Below, one piece after another: positions 22,140 through 31,864 of a DNA stretch of 64,000 nt; within the stretch, counting starts at the first letter, position 1; each line of letters opens with the position of its first letter. The stretch lies in the NCBI GenBank assembly GCA_009738435.1, contig CP046522.1:1643249-1707248 (forward strand), in the 5' to 3' direction. The translations under genes were made by a program, and so were the position numbers. Source of the DNA: Clostridium bovifaecis (GTDB taxonomy: Bacteria > Bacillota > Clostridia > Clostridiales > Clostridiaceae). The notes beneath the pieces were generated by a model. The model did not search any database and was not told the DNA's origin. It was given only the letters and a program-made list of their open reading frames with translations.

Positions 22140-22741
22140 ATGGGTTACCTAGATATGACACCTATGCAGCTAGATGCACTAAGGGAAGTTGGGAATATTG
22201 GAGCTGGTAACGCAGCAACTGCTATGTCTCAGTTGTTAAACAAAAAATTGACATGACAGTGCCTGCAGTTAATATTGTACCCTTTGATGAAGTTTTTTCT
22301 GGAGAAGGGGCAGAAAGAGTTGTTATAGGTATCATTGTAAGAGTGCTTGGTGATACACCAGGTAATATACTATTTGTCCTTGAAAAAGATACAGCAGATG
22401 AAATTATAAAAGCTTTAATAGGAGAAGAGTCAGAACAAATGACGGAGATGGGAAGCTCTGTCCTCTGCGAAATTGGGAATATAATAGCTTCTTCATATAT
22501 GAATTCTATTGCTAAATTTACTAACTTAGTCATAACTCCTTCAGTGCCTGCTGTAAGTTATGATATGTTAGGAGCTATATTATCTACTACTTTTATTGAA
22601 TCAGGACAATTTGATGAACAGGTTCTTGATTTGGAAACTAGATTTTTGCAAAACAAACACGAAGAAATCAGTGGACATTTTTATTACATTCCAATGCCTG
22701 GCTCATTGGAGAAAATACTAAATACATTGGGAGTAAATTAA
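22140..22741 (+). pseudogene. cheC: CheY-P phosphatase CheC, split by a frameshift
   Basis: CheC dephosphorylates CheY-P and binds CheD. The first frame starts at ATG 22140 after AAGGAGGAGTTTAT and reads REVGNIGAGNAATAMSQLLNKK, then hits TGA at 22254. The second frame continues from TVPAVNIVPFDEV. One extra A in the six-A run (22242-22247) joins them as NKKIDMTVP. The joined protein has the exact CheC motif E16-x2-N19-x22-P42, and a second copy in CEIGNIIASSYMNSIAK, which supports the reconstruction. Expected length is about 200 residues. Confidence 0.82.
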
Positions 22742-22757
22742 TGGAGGTTATAAACAC

Positions 22758-23117
22758 ATGGCTAAAGTATTAATTGTTGATGATGCTGCTTTTATGAGAA
22801 TGATGATAAAGGATATATTAGAGAAAAACGGATACCAAATAGTTGGAGAAGCTAGTAATGGTATTAAAGCCGTAGAACTATACAAATCAGAAAGACCAGA
22901 TGTAGTTACAATGGATATAACTATGCCAGATATGGATGGGATAGAAGCAGTTAAGGCCATAAAGGCTTTTGACCCTGCTGCTAAAATTATTATGTGTAGT
23001 GCTATGGGACAACAAACAATGGTAATGGATGCTATAAGATCGGGAGCAAGGGATTTTATAGTAAAGCCTTTCCAAGCAGAGAGGGTACTTGAAGCTATTA
23101 GAAAAGCTGTAGGCTAA
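22758..23117 (+). CDS. cheY: Chemotaxis response regulator CheY
   Basis: This 119-residue single-domain receiver has the acidic pocket D8-D9 (LIVDDAAF), the phospho-acceptor D53 in TMDITMPDMDG, the conserved threonine/serine region MCSAMGQ and the lysine in IVKPF. CheY-P carries the signal from CheA to the switch proteins FliM and FliY encoded 440 bases downstream. AGGTTATAAACAC precedes the ATG. The gene is intact. Confidence 0.95.
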   Translation: MAKVLIVDDAAFMRMMIKDILEKNGYQIVGEASNGIKAVELYKSERPDVVTMDITMPDMDGIEAVKAIKAFDPAAKIIMCSAMGQQTMVMDAIRSGARDFIVKPFQAERVLEAIRKAVG

Positions 23118-23132
23118 TAGGAGGAATAAAAT

Positions 23133-23534
23133 ATGCAAGTTGTTATATTTAAACTTGGAGATGAGCAATTCGCAGTTGAAACCTCCAAGGTTCAGGGAAT
23201 AAATGATATGATGGAGATAACAAAGGTTCCAAAGGCTCAAAATCATATAAAAGGGCTAATAAATTTAAGAGGAAATGTGATTTCACTTTTAGATATAAAT
23301 TTATTGTTAAGTATTCCTAAAAGGCAAGATGAGGGTCAGAGCAATATAATTATTCTAAAGATGGAAGATGAGCAAGTAGGAATAACAGTAGATCAAGTAG
23401 ATGAAGTTTTAGAAATAGAAGAAAATATTATAGAAAAAATTGAGGATTACAGAAAGGCCTATATAAAAGGTGTAATTAATTTTAAAGATAGGGTAGTAAC
23501 CCTTATAGATATAGATAAACTGTTTCTAAATTAG
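23133..23534 (+). CDS. cheW: Chemotaxis adaptor CheW (second, intact copy)
   Basis: This 133-residue CheW domain protein is full length. Typical elements are KLGDEQFAVETSKVQGI, HIKGLINLRGNVISLLDINL, VGITVDQVDEVLEI and YIKGVINFKDRVVTLIDI. It scaffolds receptors and CheA. AGGAGGAATAAAAT precedes the ATG. It lies between cheY and fliM in the same operon and would supply CheW function in place of the split copy at 17287. Confidence 0.95.
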   Translation: MQVVIFKLGDEQFAVETSKVQGINDMMEITKVPKAQNHIKGLINLRGNVISLLDINLLLSIPKRQDEGQSNIIILKMEDEQVGITVDQVDEVLEIEENIIEKIEDYRKAYIKGVINFKDRVVTLIDIDKLFLN

Positions 23535-23554
23535 TATAGAAATGAGGGACAAAC

Positions 23555-24550
23555 ATGGCAGACGTTCTAACGCAAGGTGAAATAGATGCCCTTTTATCTG
23601 CCTTGGACTCTGGTGAACTGAATCCTGAGGAACTGGAAAAGGAAGAAGAAAAACAAAAGGTCAAGCCCTATGATTTTAGAAGTCCTCAGAAGTTTTCAAA
23701 GGATCATATAAGAACATTGGAACTGATTCATGATAACTTTGCTAGAATAATTTCCAATTATCTAACGGCGCAAGTTAGAACTAATGTTAAAATTAAGATA
23801 GAAACTGTTCAGCAGATAACTTATGAAGAGTTCATTCATTCAGTACCAAATCCCACAATATTGACCATATTTAAGATGCCACCTCTAAGCGGCTCTATAT
23901 TATTTGAAACAAACCCTCAGTTTGTTTATCAAATTATAGACGTACTGCTTGGAGGTCCTGGTGTGGGTCAATATAAGATGAGAGAATTTACTGATATAGA
24001 TAAAAATATCATAAGGCAAGTGAACAAGGGTCTAATTTCTAACCTTAAGTTAGCATGGGAAGATGTACTTGAAGTTGAACCAGAAATAGAAGGCTTGGAA
24101 ACAAATCCAGCGTTAAATCAAACTTTGGCTCCTAGTGAGCCAGTTGCATTAATTACCTTTTCAGCAGAAATGGGCGGGAATAATACGTTTATTAACATTT
24201 GTATTCCTTATCTGAGCATAGAAAAGGTTTTAGACAAGCTTGTAGTTCAATACTGGTTTAGAGAAAGCGATACAGAAATTTTAGAGGAATCTAAACAAAG
24301 ACTTAGAAAGAGAATGGATGTTATTGAATTGCCTGTTACGGCCATACTAGGGAGTACTAATATTACAGTTGGCGATTTCTTAAGCCTCTCTATAGGGGAT
24401 GTAGTTACTTTAGACTGTAAAACTACTGACCCTGTTAAGGTGGTAGTTGGAGATGAACCATATCTATGGGCTAAGCCAGGTAATATAAAGAAAAATAGAG
24501 GCATTCAGATACTAGATATTATTGATAAGGATGTGGAAAACTATGAGTAG
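23555..24550 (+). CDS. fliM: Flagellar motor switch protein FliM
   Basis: This 331-residue protein has the N-terminal CheY-P-binding peptide LTQGEIDALLSAL, a middle CheC-like domain (about 45-230; DFRSPQKFSKDHIRTLELIHDNF) and a C-terminal SpoA domain (about 255-330; VTAILGSTNITVGDFLSLSIGDVVTLD). FliM forms part of the C-ring that reverses rotation on CheY-P binding. Its last codons overlap the start of fliY, indicating coupling. Confidence 0.96.
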   Translation: MADVLTQGEIDALLSALDSGELNPEELEKEEEKQKVKPYDFRSPQKFSKDHIRTLELIHDNFARIISNYLTAQVRTNVKIKIETVQQITYEEFIHSVPNPTILTIFKMPPLSGSILFETNPQFVYQIIDVLLGGPGVGQYKMREFTDIDKNIIRQVNKGLISNLKLAWEDVLEVEPEIEGLETNPALNQTLAPSEPVALITFSAEMGGNNTFINICIPYLSIEKVLDKLVVQYWFRESDTEILEESKQRLRKRMDVIELPVTAILGSTNITVGDFLSLSIGDVVTLDCKTTDPVKVVVGDEPYLWAKPGNIKKNRGIQILDIIDKDVENYE

Positions 24551-25745
24551 CGATAATGGATTCCTTTCTCAGGATGAAATAGATGCTCTGCTAAATGGGG
24601 GCGGAAGTTATCCATCGGATAATTCATCTTCTGGAGATTCCACTCCAGAAAATGTACCAGAAATCAAGCAAGAACCTAGTAAACACAGCTCTATTTCAGA
24701 TATAGAAATAGATTTATTAGGGGAAATAGGGAATATATCTATGGGTTCAGCATCAACTGCCCTCTCTACTATATTAAATAATCCGGTTAATATAACCACA
24801 CCCGAAGTAACTGTTACTAGCCTAAGGGAACTAAGAGAAACTTTTGCAGTTCCTAATATAGCTCTAGAAGTAAAGTTTACAAGTGGTATTGTGGGTGGAA
24901 ACCTGCTTGTAATGAAAATTCCAGATGCAGCGGTAATTGCAAATTTAATGATGGGTGGAAATGGTATAGTAGAATCTAGCTCAGAGCTTACAGAAATTGA
25001 AGAGAGCGCTGTTTCAGAAGCAATGAACCAAATGATAGGTTCCGCAGCTACTTCCATGGCAACTATGTTTGCAAGAGAAGTAAATATATCGCCACCTGTT
25101 TCTAAAATATGGGCTGATGCTAATACTATGCCATTATCAGAAAGCATAGGTGATGATGAGGAGATAATTAAGGTTTCTTTTAGGCTTACTATTGGGGAGT
25201 TGGTTGATAGCAACATCATGCAGATTCTTCCGATACAAACAGCTAAAAAGATTGTATCAATTATGATGGGACAAGAAGATGAGGAAAAGCCAGCTGCGGA
25301 GCAGCAAGCGGCATCGCCTCAAATACAATACCAACCACAACCTCAACCAGAGCCACAACAAGTTGTAGAGCCGAAACCAGCAGAGACTTATTATCAGCCT
25401 CAATATACTATGCCTCAGCAGCCTGTAAATATTCAGCAGGCAAATTTCCAACCACTTCAAGAGGTAGCTGTAAATGCAGCGCCTAAAAATATTGATTTAA
25501 TATTAGATGTACCTCTTGAGATTTCGGTGGTCCTTGGAAAAACTAAAAAAACTATAAAAGAAGTTTTAGCACTTGGCACAGGTTCTCTTATAGAGCTTGA
25601 TAAGCTTGCAGAAGAACCAGTAGAGATATATGTTAATGGCAAAAAAGTTGCTTATGGGGAAGTAGTTGTTGTTGATGAAAACTTCGGTGTTAGAATTGTA
25701 AATATAGTAAGCAATGAAGAAAGATTAAAATCTCTTAAAGGATAA
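24543..25745 (+). CDS. fliY: Flagellar motor switch phosphatase FliY
   Basis: This 400-residue protein combines an N-terminal CheY-binding-like peptide (FLSQDEIDALLNGG), a CheC-type phosphatase domain (LLGEIGNISMGSASTALS and SAVSEAMNQMIGSAATSMA), a proline/glutamine-rich linker (about 245-310) and a C-terminal FliN/SpoA domain (ISVVLGKTKKTIKEVLALGTGSLIELD). That is the Firmicute FliY layout: switch component and CheY-P phosphatase. I take the ATG at 24543, which overlaps the fliM stop; a frame reaching 24522 lies wholly inside fliM. Because cheC is broken here, FliY may be the main CheY-P phosphatase. Confidence 0.94.
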   Translation: MSSDNGFLSQDEIDALLNGGGSYPSDNSSSGDSTPENVPEIKQEPSKHSSISDIEIDLLGEIGNISMGSASTALSTILNNPVNITTPEVTVTSLRELRETFAVPNIALEVKFTSGIVGGNLLVMKIPDAAVIANLMMGGNGIVESSSELTEIEESAVSEAMNQMIGSAATSMATMFAREVNISPPVSKIWADANTMPLSESIGDDEEIIKVSFRLTIGELVDSNIMQILPIQTAKKIVSIMMGQEDEEKPAAEQQAASPQIQYQPQPQPEPQQVVEPKPAETYYQPQYTMPQQPVNIQQANFQPLQEVAVNAAPKNIDLILDVPLEISVVLGKTKKTIKEVLALGTGSLIELDKLAEEPVEIYVNGKKVAYGEVVVVDENFGVRIVNIVSNEERLKSLKG

Positions 25746-25832
25746 AAAGAGCAGTGGAGCTCCCAAAAGCAGTCGAGGAAGTTTAGATAGTTTAGAAATT
25801 TAGAAGTTTAATTTTCAATTATTATTTAGATG

Positions 25833-25888
25833 AAAATAAAGCATATAACCTTAATACAAAAGTATCTGAGGTTGTATGCTTTATTTTT
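25833..25888 (+). terminator. Terminator of the fapA-che-fliM-fliY operon
   Basis: AAAATAAAGCATATAACCTT (25833 onward) pairs with AGGTTGTATGCTTTATTTT with only wobble differences, around a 15-base loop, and T-rich sequence follows. The gap 25746-26110 otherwise shows only a degenerate GTGGAG word near 25753 and no gene. Confidence 0.9.
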
Positions 25889-26110
25889 ATGCGGAAAATA
25901 AAGCAGGGATACTTTGAAAATATGAATTTTTGTTCATAGAAAATTTCAATTGTGTTTATTTATTTGCATATGTTCTTAAAGTGCATACATTTGTCTACTT
26001 TAGTGGAATAAAGAAATTGCAAGGTTTTATATAAAATTTTAATGTGGTCAAATTATAAATTAAACATGAATTAATTCTTGCATTTTCATTGATTTTTTAT
26101 AGTTTTAGTA

Positions 26111-26138
26111 TAAACTTATATAAGTGCAATTCGATAAT
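26111..26138 (+). promoter_or_regulatory. Sigma-D promoter upstream of flgM
   Basis: TAAA at 26111-26114, 15-bp spacer, then ttCGATAAT to 26138. The TAAA-to-CGAT spacing is the same 17 bases as in the fapA promoter. It would make flgM part of the regulon it controls. Confidence 0.8.
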
Positions 26139-26177
26139 AAAGTTAGATAAATAAGAATGGAATTGAGGAGAGAAAAA

Positions 26178-26453
26178 ATGAAAGTTACGGGAACGTCAGT
26201 AAATAAAGTCATAAGTATGTATGAAATAAATAAAAAGCAAGTTGGAAAGACAAAAGAGGTAACAAAAAATGATACTTTGGAAATATCTAAGCTTGGGAAA
26301 ACCTTAAGTTCATTTGCCGAAGGTGGAATAACTTCAATGTCTCCTGAAAAACTTGAGAAGATAAGAAATGAAATTTCAAATGGGACATATAAGGTAAACC
26401 CTAGGCTCATTGCAGAGAAGATGATGGAAGCTATGAAAGGGCAAGTTAGATAG
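26178..26453 (+). CDS. flgM: Anti-sigma-28 factor FlgM
   Basis: This 91-residue protein has the FlgM layout: a disordered N-terminal half and a helical C-terminal sigma-binding part (SPEKLEKIRNEISNGTYKVNPRLIAEKMM). FlgM holds sigma-D inactive until the hook is complete. The ATG at 26178 follows GAGGAGAG at normal spacing; an in-frame ATG at 26157 lacks a ribosome site. The last four codons (GQVR, stop) lie inside the next inverted repeat, so the repeat provides the C-terminus. Confidence 0.92.
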   Translation: MKVTGTSVNKVISMYEINKKQVGKTKEVTKNDTLEISKLGKTLSSFAEGGITSMSPEKLEKIRNEISNGTYKVNPRLIAEKMMEAMKGQVR

Positions 26454-26522
26454 TTAGAAGTTAGGGAAAACAAGTTAGAAAGTACAACTAAGTCTAACCA
26501 TTAACTATCTAACTACTAACTT
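26443..26522. repeat. Heptamer-period inverted repeat overlapping the 3' end of flgM
   Basis: The left arm AAGTTAGATAGTTAGAAGTTAG matches the right arm ending CTAACTACTAACTT, with additional CTAACC and TTAACTATCTAAC words between. The left arm codes for the last residues of FlgM and the right arm ends 22 bases before flgN. This places the element within an operon. Confidence 0.7.
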
Positions 26523-26543
26523 GAATTAACGGAGGTGATATTG

Positions 26544-26981
26544 ATGTACAATAGCCAAATAAAATTACAGCTAAATGAATTGATGACGTTACAGCTGCAA
26601 GCCTTAGGGACTTTGCTCCAATTATTAGAAGAGCAGCATTTATATATAGTAAAAAACGATGTATTTAGCATGGAAGCGGTGGTAGGAAAAATACAAAGCT
26701 GCAATCAACAAGTAGCAGCTATGGAAATTAAGAGAAGGGAAATTACAAAAGGTTTGTTGGAAGATAAAACTTTTAGTAAATTAATTGAAGAATTGGACGA
26801 TAAAGAATTGGAAAAGAACTTTACAAATATTAGAAAGATGTTGGAAGAAGTAAGAATTCAAAAGGATACAAATGAAGTTTTAATAAAGCAGGGCCTTAGC
26901 TTTACTAACAGGATGCTGATGATATTAAATCCAGATAGACAAGCAAAGACTTATAATGGGTACGGGAAAATTACAAGGTGA
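26544..26981 (+). CDS. flgN: FlgN-type flagellar export chaperone
   Basis: This 145-residue, largely helical protein starts at ATG 26544 after GGAGGTGATATTG; an earlier in-frame GTG lies inside that ribosome site. The size, coiled-coil character (LQLNELMTLQLQALGTLLQLLEEQHL) and position between flgM and flgK are those of FlgN, which escorts the hook-filament junction proteins FlgK and FlgL to the export apparatus. The C-terminal LMILNPDRQAKTYNGYGKI resembles other Firmicute FlgN tails. Confidence 0.85.
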   Translation: MYNSQIKLQLNELMTLQLQALGTLLQLLEEQHLYIVKNDVFSMEAVVGKIQSCNQQVAAMEIKRREITKGLLEDKTFSKLIEELDDKELEKNFTNIRKMLEEVRIQKDTNEVLIKQGLSFTNRMLMILNPDRQAKTYNGYGKITR

Positions 26982-26985
26982 AACA

Positions 26986-27132
26986 AGTCACTAGTCGCTA
27001 ATCTCTAGTCTATTGGGGGTAGCAGTTAGGCATTAGTAATTAGTGATTTAAAATTAGTATAGTGTTATTTATAGATATAAATTAGTTAATTTAGCGATTA
27101 AAAAATAGTGATTAGGGACTAGTGGTTAGAGA
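26986..27132. repeat. Heptamer-period inverted repeat, CTAGTC family, between flgN and flgK
   Basis: The left arm is built of CTARTCN heptamers (AGTCACTAGTCGCTAATCTC). The right arm carries GCGATTAAAAAATAGTGATTAG and GGACTAGTGGTTAGAGA. Additional GTTAGG and TTAGTGATT words lie between. The 224-bp gap shows no gene. Confidence 0.62.
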
Positions 27133-27205
27133 TTTCATAAGCAATTATTAAGGAATGATATCTGCCAGAGGTATATGACTAAATATTAGGAAAGAGGTGT
27201 AATGA

Positions 27206-29157
27206 GTGTCAGGTTTATTTGCAACCTTTAATGTAGGAAAAAGAGGACTATTTGCCCAGCAAAGAGCCATAGACGTTACTTCACATAATATAGCTAATGC
27301 GAATACAGAAGGATATTCAAGACAAAGAGCTATAATGGAGACTACGAGACCTTTTGGTATGCCTTCTATGAACAATCAAGTAGGGCCAGGACAAATTGGG
27401 ACAGGGGTAGATGTAGCATCTATCCAAAGAGTTAGAGATAGTTTTATGGATTTTCAAGTTAGAAGAGAGACAAGTACTCTCGGCCAATATGAAGCTAGAG
27501 ATAAATTTATAAGTGAAATAGAAAGTATATTTAATGAGCCTTCTGACACAGGATTATCTACACTCATCGGGAAGTTTTTTGATTCTTGGGAGCAGTTATC
27601 AAAGCAGGCAGAAACCTCAAACGCAAGAACGGTTGTGGCGCAGCAGTCAGCAGCATTAGCTGATGCATTAAATCATACTTATAATCAACTTACAGAGGTA
27701 AAAAAGAATGCACAAGATTCAATAAAACAATCTGTTTTTGATGCTAATGCAATGCTTAACAGAATAGATAAGTTAAATCAGCAAATTATAAGTGTTAAAG
27801 TATCAGGTATGGAACCTAATGATTTAATGGACCAAAGAGATTTACTTTTGGATGAATTGAGTCAAAAGTTTAATATAACTGTAGAAGATGATAAGTTTTA
27901 CTCCATAAATTTAAAGCCAGATTACACACTTACCCCAGAACAAAGTGGAAGAGAAATACAGAATCCTCTGCTTGTTAGAAAAAATCCAAATGATGATGTG
28001 AGAAGGTTTTCTTATGTTAAAAGTATAAAGCCGGAAGAGCCAACAGTAGAAGGCCAAGCCGGAACATATACGATTACATATCTAAAAAATGGAGATAAGG
28101 ATAAGGAAGCTACTTTTAAAGTGCAAATAGGAAGTAGTGAAGAATATAAGAGATTAGAACAATGCAGAGTCATATGGTCACAAAGCAATAAGAATAATGA
28201 TTCAAAAGATGGATTGGCTATTGATGTAAATGGCGGAGAAATATCCGAGGGAGAAGTAGTAAACTTTAAAGATTTAGCTCTTTTCGAACTAGCAAGTGAT
28301 AACAATAGAGGAGAGTTTAAAGGCTTTATGTCAGTTCAAAAGGATGTAGATCAGTATATAGATCAGCTTAATAAGCTTGCAAAGGCGTTAGCTTTTTCAG
28401 TTAATGCTATTCATAGTGGTGTTACTGATGCTGCAGCGGGCAATGGAAATGTAGATAAGGATTACATGCCTTTCTTTGTAAATTCTGAGATAGCTAATGG
28501 GTTATACGTACTTAAAGATTCTAAGCACATACTTTATGATGGAGTTACATATACTGATCCGGATGCTTCAAGTGACGTAAAATATGCTTTAGAAAAAGTA
28601 TTAAATTCTGAAGTTGAAATAACAGCAGGAAACATATCGATAAATAAACAAATTTTAGATGATGTAATGCAAATAAAGACGAGAGTAAATGATGATAGTT
28701 ATGGACTTGCATCAGAGAATGAAGAAGATGGTGAAAAGGATGGTAAAAGAGCTTTAGCTATTGCTTCCCTTCGTAATACCTTACTTCAAATTCAGAACAT
28801 TGATATTACTTCTACTAGCAGAAAAACATTTATGGATATGATGGGAGGATTACAAGCAGATAGTGACCTTGGTCTTGAGACTATAAAAAGTGACATTAAA
28901 GGTATGAAAATTGACAGCTACTTTAAAGACACGATTGACAAACTTGGTATACATGGACAAGAAGCGCAAAGAATCGTAAAAATCAAGGAGTTCTTCTTCA
29001 AGGCTTCCAAGAAAGAAGAGATTCTATTTCAGGAGTATCTCTAGATGAGGAAATGGCCAACCTAATTCAATTTCAACATGCTTATCAAGCTAACAGCAAA
29101 ATTATAGCTACCGTAGATGAACTTTTGGATGTTGTAGTTAATGGACTTAAGAGATAA
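27206..29157 (+). pseudogene. flgK: Hook-associated protein 1 (FlgK), split by a frameshift near the C-terminus
   Basis: The first frame (27206-29044) has the FlgK N-terminus (FATFNVGKRGLFAQQRAID, HNIANANTEGYSRQ) and nearly the whole protein. It leaves frame at a five-A run (28978-28982): the remaining 45 residues in the neighbouring frame read SISGVSLDEEMANLIQF and NSKIIATVDELLDVVVNGL, the expected FlgK C-terminal D0 helix. One extra A restores the junction VKNQGVLLQGFQERRD. FlgK and FlgL join hook and filament, and the C-terminal helix is essential for this, so the written frame would not give a working protein. The start is GTG at 27206 after AGAGGTG. Confidence 0.83.
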
Positions 29158-29159
29158 AA

Positions 29160-29244
29160 AAATCCCTAATCCCTAATCCCTAAAATCTTTAAAAAAACAG
29201 TTAAAGAATAGAGACTAGTGGTTAGAGATTAAAAAATAGGGTTT
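29160..29244. repeat. Heptamer-period inverted repeat between flgK and flgL
   Basis: The left arm is three tandem copies of the heptamer CTAATCC-like unit (AATCCCTAATCCCTAATCCC) and the right arm carries GACTAGTGGTTAGAGATT and ATAGGGTT. Pairing of TAATCCCTAAAATCTTTAA with TTAAAGAATA and AATAGGGTT is partial. The unit again has a seven-base period. Confidence 0.6.
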
Positions 29245-29296
29245 AAACCACAACACTATAAAAAGCATTATAACCAATGGAAAAGGAGGTAAAAAA

Positions 29297-30646
29297 GTGC
29301 GTGTTACAAATAAAATGTTATCAAATAGTTTCTTGACTGACATGAGAAGTAATCTTGAAAACATGAGAAAGCTTCAACAACAGATGACTTCAGGTAAAGA
29401 AATTAGAAGGCCATCAGATGATCCTTTTAAGGTTGCTCGTGCTATGCAGCTTCATACGGATATTAGTACAAATAAGCAATACAATGAAAATATAAGCGAT
29501 ACTATAAACTGGCTAGACACGACAGATACTGCACTAGGCCAAATAGGAGATGTTCTTCAAAGGGTTAGAGAACTTTTAGTATCAGCGGGTAATGCAGGGT
29601 ATAGTGACAGCGAAAGACGTGCTATAAAAAATGAAATAAATGAAAAAGTAGGTGAAGTGTCACAGATACTTAATACTAATTTTGATGGATCTTATATATT
29701 TGGGGGCACTCGAGGAACTACAAAACCAGTAGATACCTTAGGTGGAACTGGGCTAGAATCAGCAGAATCAGGAGTTATAGATTTATCAGCTATAACAACA
29801 AGTGGTAAACTAAGTTCTGATATACAAATTAAGTTAGGTTTTGACGTTAATGAGAAAACTATTACTATTCCTGCTAATACTGAAGTCAATAGTCTTAGTG
29901 ATTTAGCTAATAAGATAAATGATAAAATAAATGAAGCTTCAGAATCATGGTTACAAGGAAAGATAAAGGCTATGCCAGACATAGCGAATAAAACTATAAA
30001 ATTTGTTAATATTAATGACGATTCTAGCGTAACAAATAATATATTCAAGGTAACGTCTGCTTCTCTAGGCATGGATACAGCAGTAGATGCAAAATATGAT
30101 CCAAGCAATGTTTCAAATACTAGGCTAATTTATTATAAAAAAGCTGGTGGAGAGATTGTTGATGGCAATGAATATAATCAAATAGGCAGCAAACTTAAAG
30201 TGCAAATCTCTCAAGGAGTTGTTATGGATTATAATGTAACTGCAACGGAAGTACTGCAATTTAAAAATGAAAAAGGTGAAGATTTAGACTTAAGAGAAAT
30301 ATTTTCATCTATTATAAATCACCTTGATGGAAAAGATTTAAGTGGTACAGTAGTTGATAAGGATTCAGTGCAAAAACTTGTGGGAGAGGATTTACAAAAT
30401 ATCACTGACACTATAAATAATTTGCTAAAAATTCGTTCTGAAGTTGGAGCAAAACAAAATAGAATGGATAGTGCCAAAGAGAAAAATGTAGATGCAACTT
30501 TTAATATGACAGAAATATTATCTAAAACAGAAGATATAGATATAACAGAAAAAACTATGGAGTATGCTACAATGCAAACGGTATACATTGCGGCACTTCA
30601 AACAAGTGCAAAAGTATTGCAGCCGTCATTGATGGACTACCTATAA
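29297..30646 (+). CDS. flgL: Hook-associated protein 3 (FlgL)
   Basis: This 449-residue flagellin-like junction protein has the typical N-terminal helix (VTNKMLSNSFLTDMRSNLENMRKLQQQMTSGKEI, given as two parts around M-S-N-S), the RPSDDPFKVARAM motif, and a C-terminal helix ending in YIAALQTSAKVLQPSLMDYL. The extended middle domain (about 150-350) explains the length above the usual 300-or-so residues. The start is GTG at 29297 after AAAAGGAGGTAAAAAA. FlgL sits between FlgK and the filament. The reading frame is intact. Confidence 0.92.
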   Translation: MRVTNKMLSNSFLTDMRSNLENMRKLQQQMTSGKEIRRPSDDPFKVARAMQLHTDISTNKQYNENISDTINWLDTTDTALGQIGDVLQRVRELLVSAGNAGYSDSERRAIKNEINEKVGEVSQILNTNFDGSYIFGGTRGTTKPVDTLGGTGLESAESGVIDLSAITTSGKLSSDIQIKLGFDVNEKTITIPANTEVNSLSDLANKINDKINEASESWLQGKIKAMPDIANKTIKFVNINDDSSVTNNIFKVTSASLGMDTAVDAKYDPSNVSNTRLIYYKKAGGEIVDGNEYNQIGSKLKVQISQGVVMDYNVTATEVLQFKNEKGEDLDLREIFSSIINHLDGKDLSGTVVDKDSVQKLVGEDLQNITDTINNLLKIRSEVGAKQNRMDSAKEKNVDATFNMTEILSKTEDIDITEKTMEYATMQTVYIAALQTSAKVLQPSLMDYL

Positions 30647-30661
30647 TAACAATTAAAACAT

Positions 30662-30724
30662 AATCACTAGTCACTAATTGCTAATCTCTAAAATTCTTTC
30701 TAGCGACTAGAGATTAGTGACTAG
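30662..30724. repeat. Heptamer-period inverted repeat between flgL and fliW
   Basis: The left arm AATCACTAGTCACTAATTGC is followed by TAATCTCTAAAA; the right arm CTAGCGACTAGAGATTAGTG ends GACTAG. Arms pair across a short TTCTTT loop. It ends 7 bases before the fliW ribosome site, so a hairpin here could touch fliW translation. Confidence 0.68.
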
Positions 30725-30742
30725 AATAACGGGGTGATAAGT

Positions 30743-31174
30743 TTGAAGCTAGAAACAAAATATCATGGAATTCGTGAGTATAAAGAAAGTGATATTATAA
30801 TATTAAAAAAAGGAATGCCAGGGTTTGAGAATTTAAACAAGTTTATAATGTTTCCTGTAGAAGAAAATGAGTGTTTTAGTATATTACATTCCATAGAGGA
30901 TAGCGCTGTTGGATTTATAGTTACTTCTCCTTTTGCTGTTATAAGTGATTATGAATTTAAGCTTAATGATGAACTAATCGAAAGATTAAAAATAGAAAAA
31001 TCAGAGGACATTCTAGTAATGAATACAGTTACTCTTAGCTCTAAAGTTGAGAACATAACCACGAATTTACGTGCTCCAATTATCATAAATATAAAAGAAA
31101 AATTAGGGGAACAAATAATATTGAATAATGAGAAATATTTAGTAAAACATCCATTATTCAAGGAGGAAGTTTAA
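30743..31174 (+). CDS. fliW: Flagellar assembly factor FliW
   Basis: This 143-residue FliW-fold protein has [17 protein letters not shown] near the N-terminus, [14 protein letters not shown], and the C-terminal NLRAPIIIN. FliW binds cytoplasmic flagellin and, when released, antagonises CsrA so that flagellin is made only when it can be exported. I choose TTG at 30743, preceded by GGGGTG at about 9 bases. The stop overlaps the start of csrA (TAATG), indicating strict coupling, as in Bacillus. Confidence 0.93.
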   Translation: MKLETKYHGIREYKESDIIILKKGMPGFENLNKFIMFPVEENECFSILHSIEDSAVGFIVTSPFAVISDYEFKLNDELIERLKIEKSEDILVMNTVTLSSKVENITTNLRAPIIINIKEKLGEQIILNNEKYLVKHPLFKEEV

Positions 31175-31392
31175 TGCTAGTTATTAAAAGAAAGCAGGGA
31201 GAATCACTGCTTATAGGTGAGGATATAGAAATAACTATAATCAGTGCAGAAAATGGTTCTGTAAAAATAGCAATAGATGCCCCTAAAAATATAACTATTT
31301 TAAGAAAAGAGCTATATAAAGAAATTGGAGAAGAAAATAAAAGTGCTGCTAATTTAGATACATCAATATTAAAATCACTTAAAAAGAAGTAA
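31174..31392 (+). CDS. csrA: Carbon storage regulator CsrA
   Basis: This 72-residue RNA-binding protein has [20 protein letters not shown] and [22 protein letters not shown], the two RNA-contact strands of CsrA. It represses translation by binding GGA motifs in leader hairpins and at ribosome sites. AAGGAGGAAGTTTA precedes the ATG. It is coupled to fliW. Fitting GGA-loop hairpins are present in both flagellin leaders (35778 and 36742). Confidence 0.96.
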   Translation: MLVIKRKQGESLLIGEDIEITIISAENGSVKIAIDAPKNITILRKELYKEIGEENKSAANLDTSILKSLKKK

Positions 31393-31461
31393 AACTAAGA
31401 TATACACATTAATATAAAATTAATAGTAAGGTTTAATTACATTCTCAAAGGAGTGGTAAGA

Positions 31462-31857
31462 ATGGGTGTTAATGTATTGAGTCAGGGAAGACAAATAAAT
31501 GCAAGCACAATATCAAGTAATTCAAATACCTTAAACAATAATGAAAATCAACAAGTAAAGCTACCTGTTGCTGAAAATGAAAAGTCTTCAAATGAAATGG
31601 AACATGGAAGAGAAAGATATAAAAATGCAAGTGAAGACGATATAAAAAAGGCAGTAAATAAACTAAATAAATTTCTACAAGGAGAAGCAACTCATGTAGA
31701 ATACGAAAGACATGATAAACTTAAAAATGAATTTGTAATAAGAATAGTTGATAACAATACTAGAGAAGTGGTTAAAGAAATACCCCCGAAAAAAATATTA
31801 GATATGGTTGCAGAAATGTGCAAACTTGCAGGAATTATAGTTGATGAAAAGGCCTAA
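31462..31857 (+). CDS. flaG: FlaG family protein
   Basis: This 131-residue protein has a low-complexity N-terminus (SNSNTLNNNENQ) and the C-terminal FlaG domain (about 55-131), with AVNKLNKFLQGEATHVEYE and VVKEIPPKKILDMVAEM. FlaG modulates filament length in some bacteria; its mechanism is unclear. The ATG at 31462 is chosen over an in-frame GTG at 31453 because AAAGGAGTGG lies just upstream. Adjacent to csrA and fliS-fliD, the usual neighbourhood. Confidence 0.9.
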   Translation: MGVNVLSQGRQINASTISSNSNTLNNNENQQVKLPVAENEKSSNEMEHGRERYKNASEDDIKKAVNKLNKFLQGEATHVEYERHDKLKNEFVIRIVDNNTREVVKEIPPKKILDMVAEMCKLAGIIVDEKA

Positions 31858-31864
31858 CCAAAAA

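Noticed and set aside
25746..25800. A further GTGGAG-family inverted repeat after fliY
   Set aside because: Only scattered words (CAGTGGAGCTCC, TAGTTTAGAAATTTAG) without clear matching arms.
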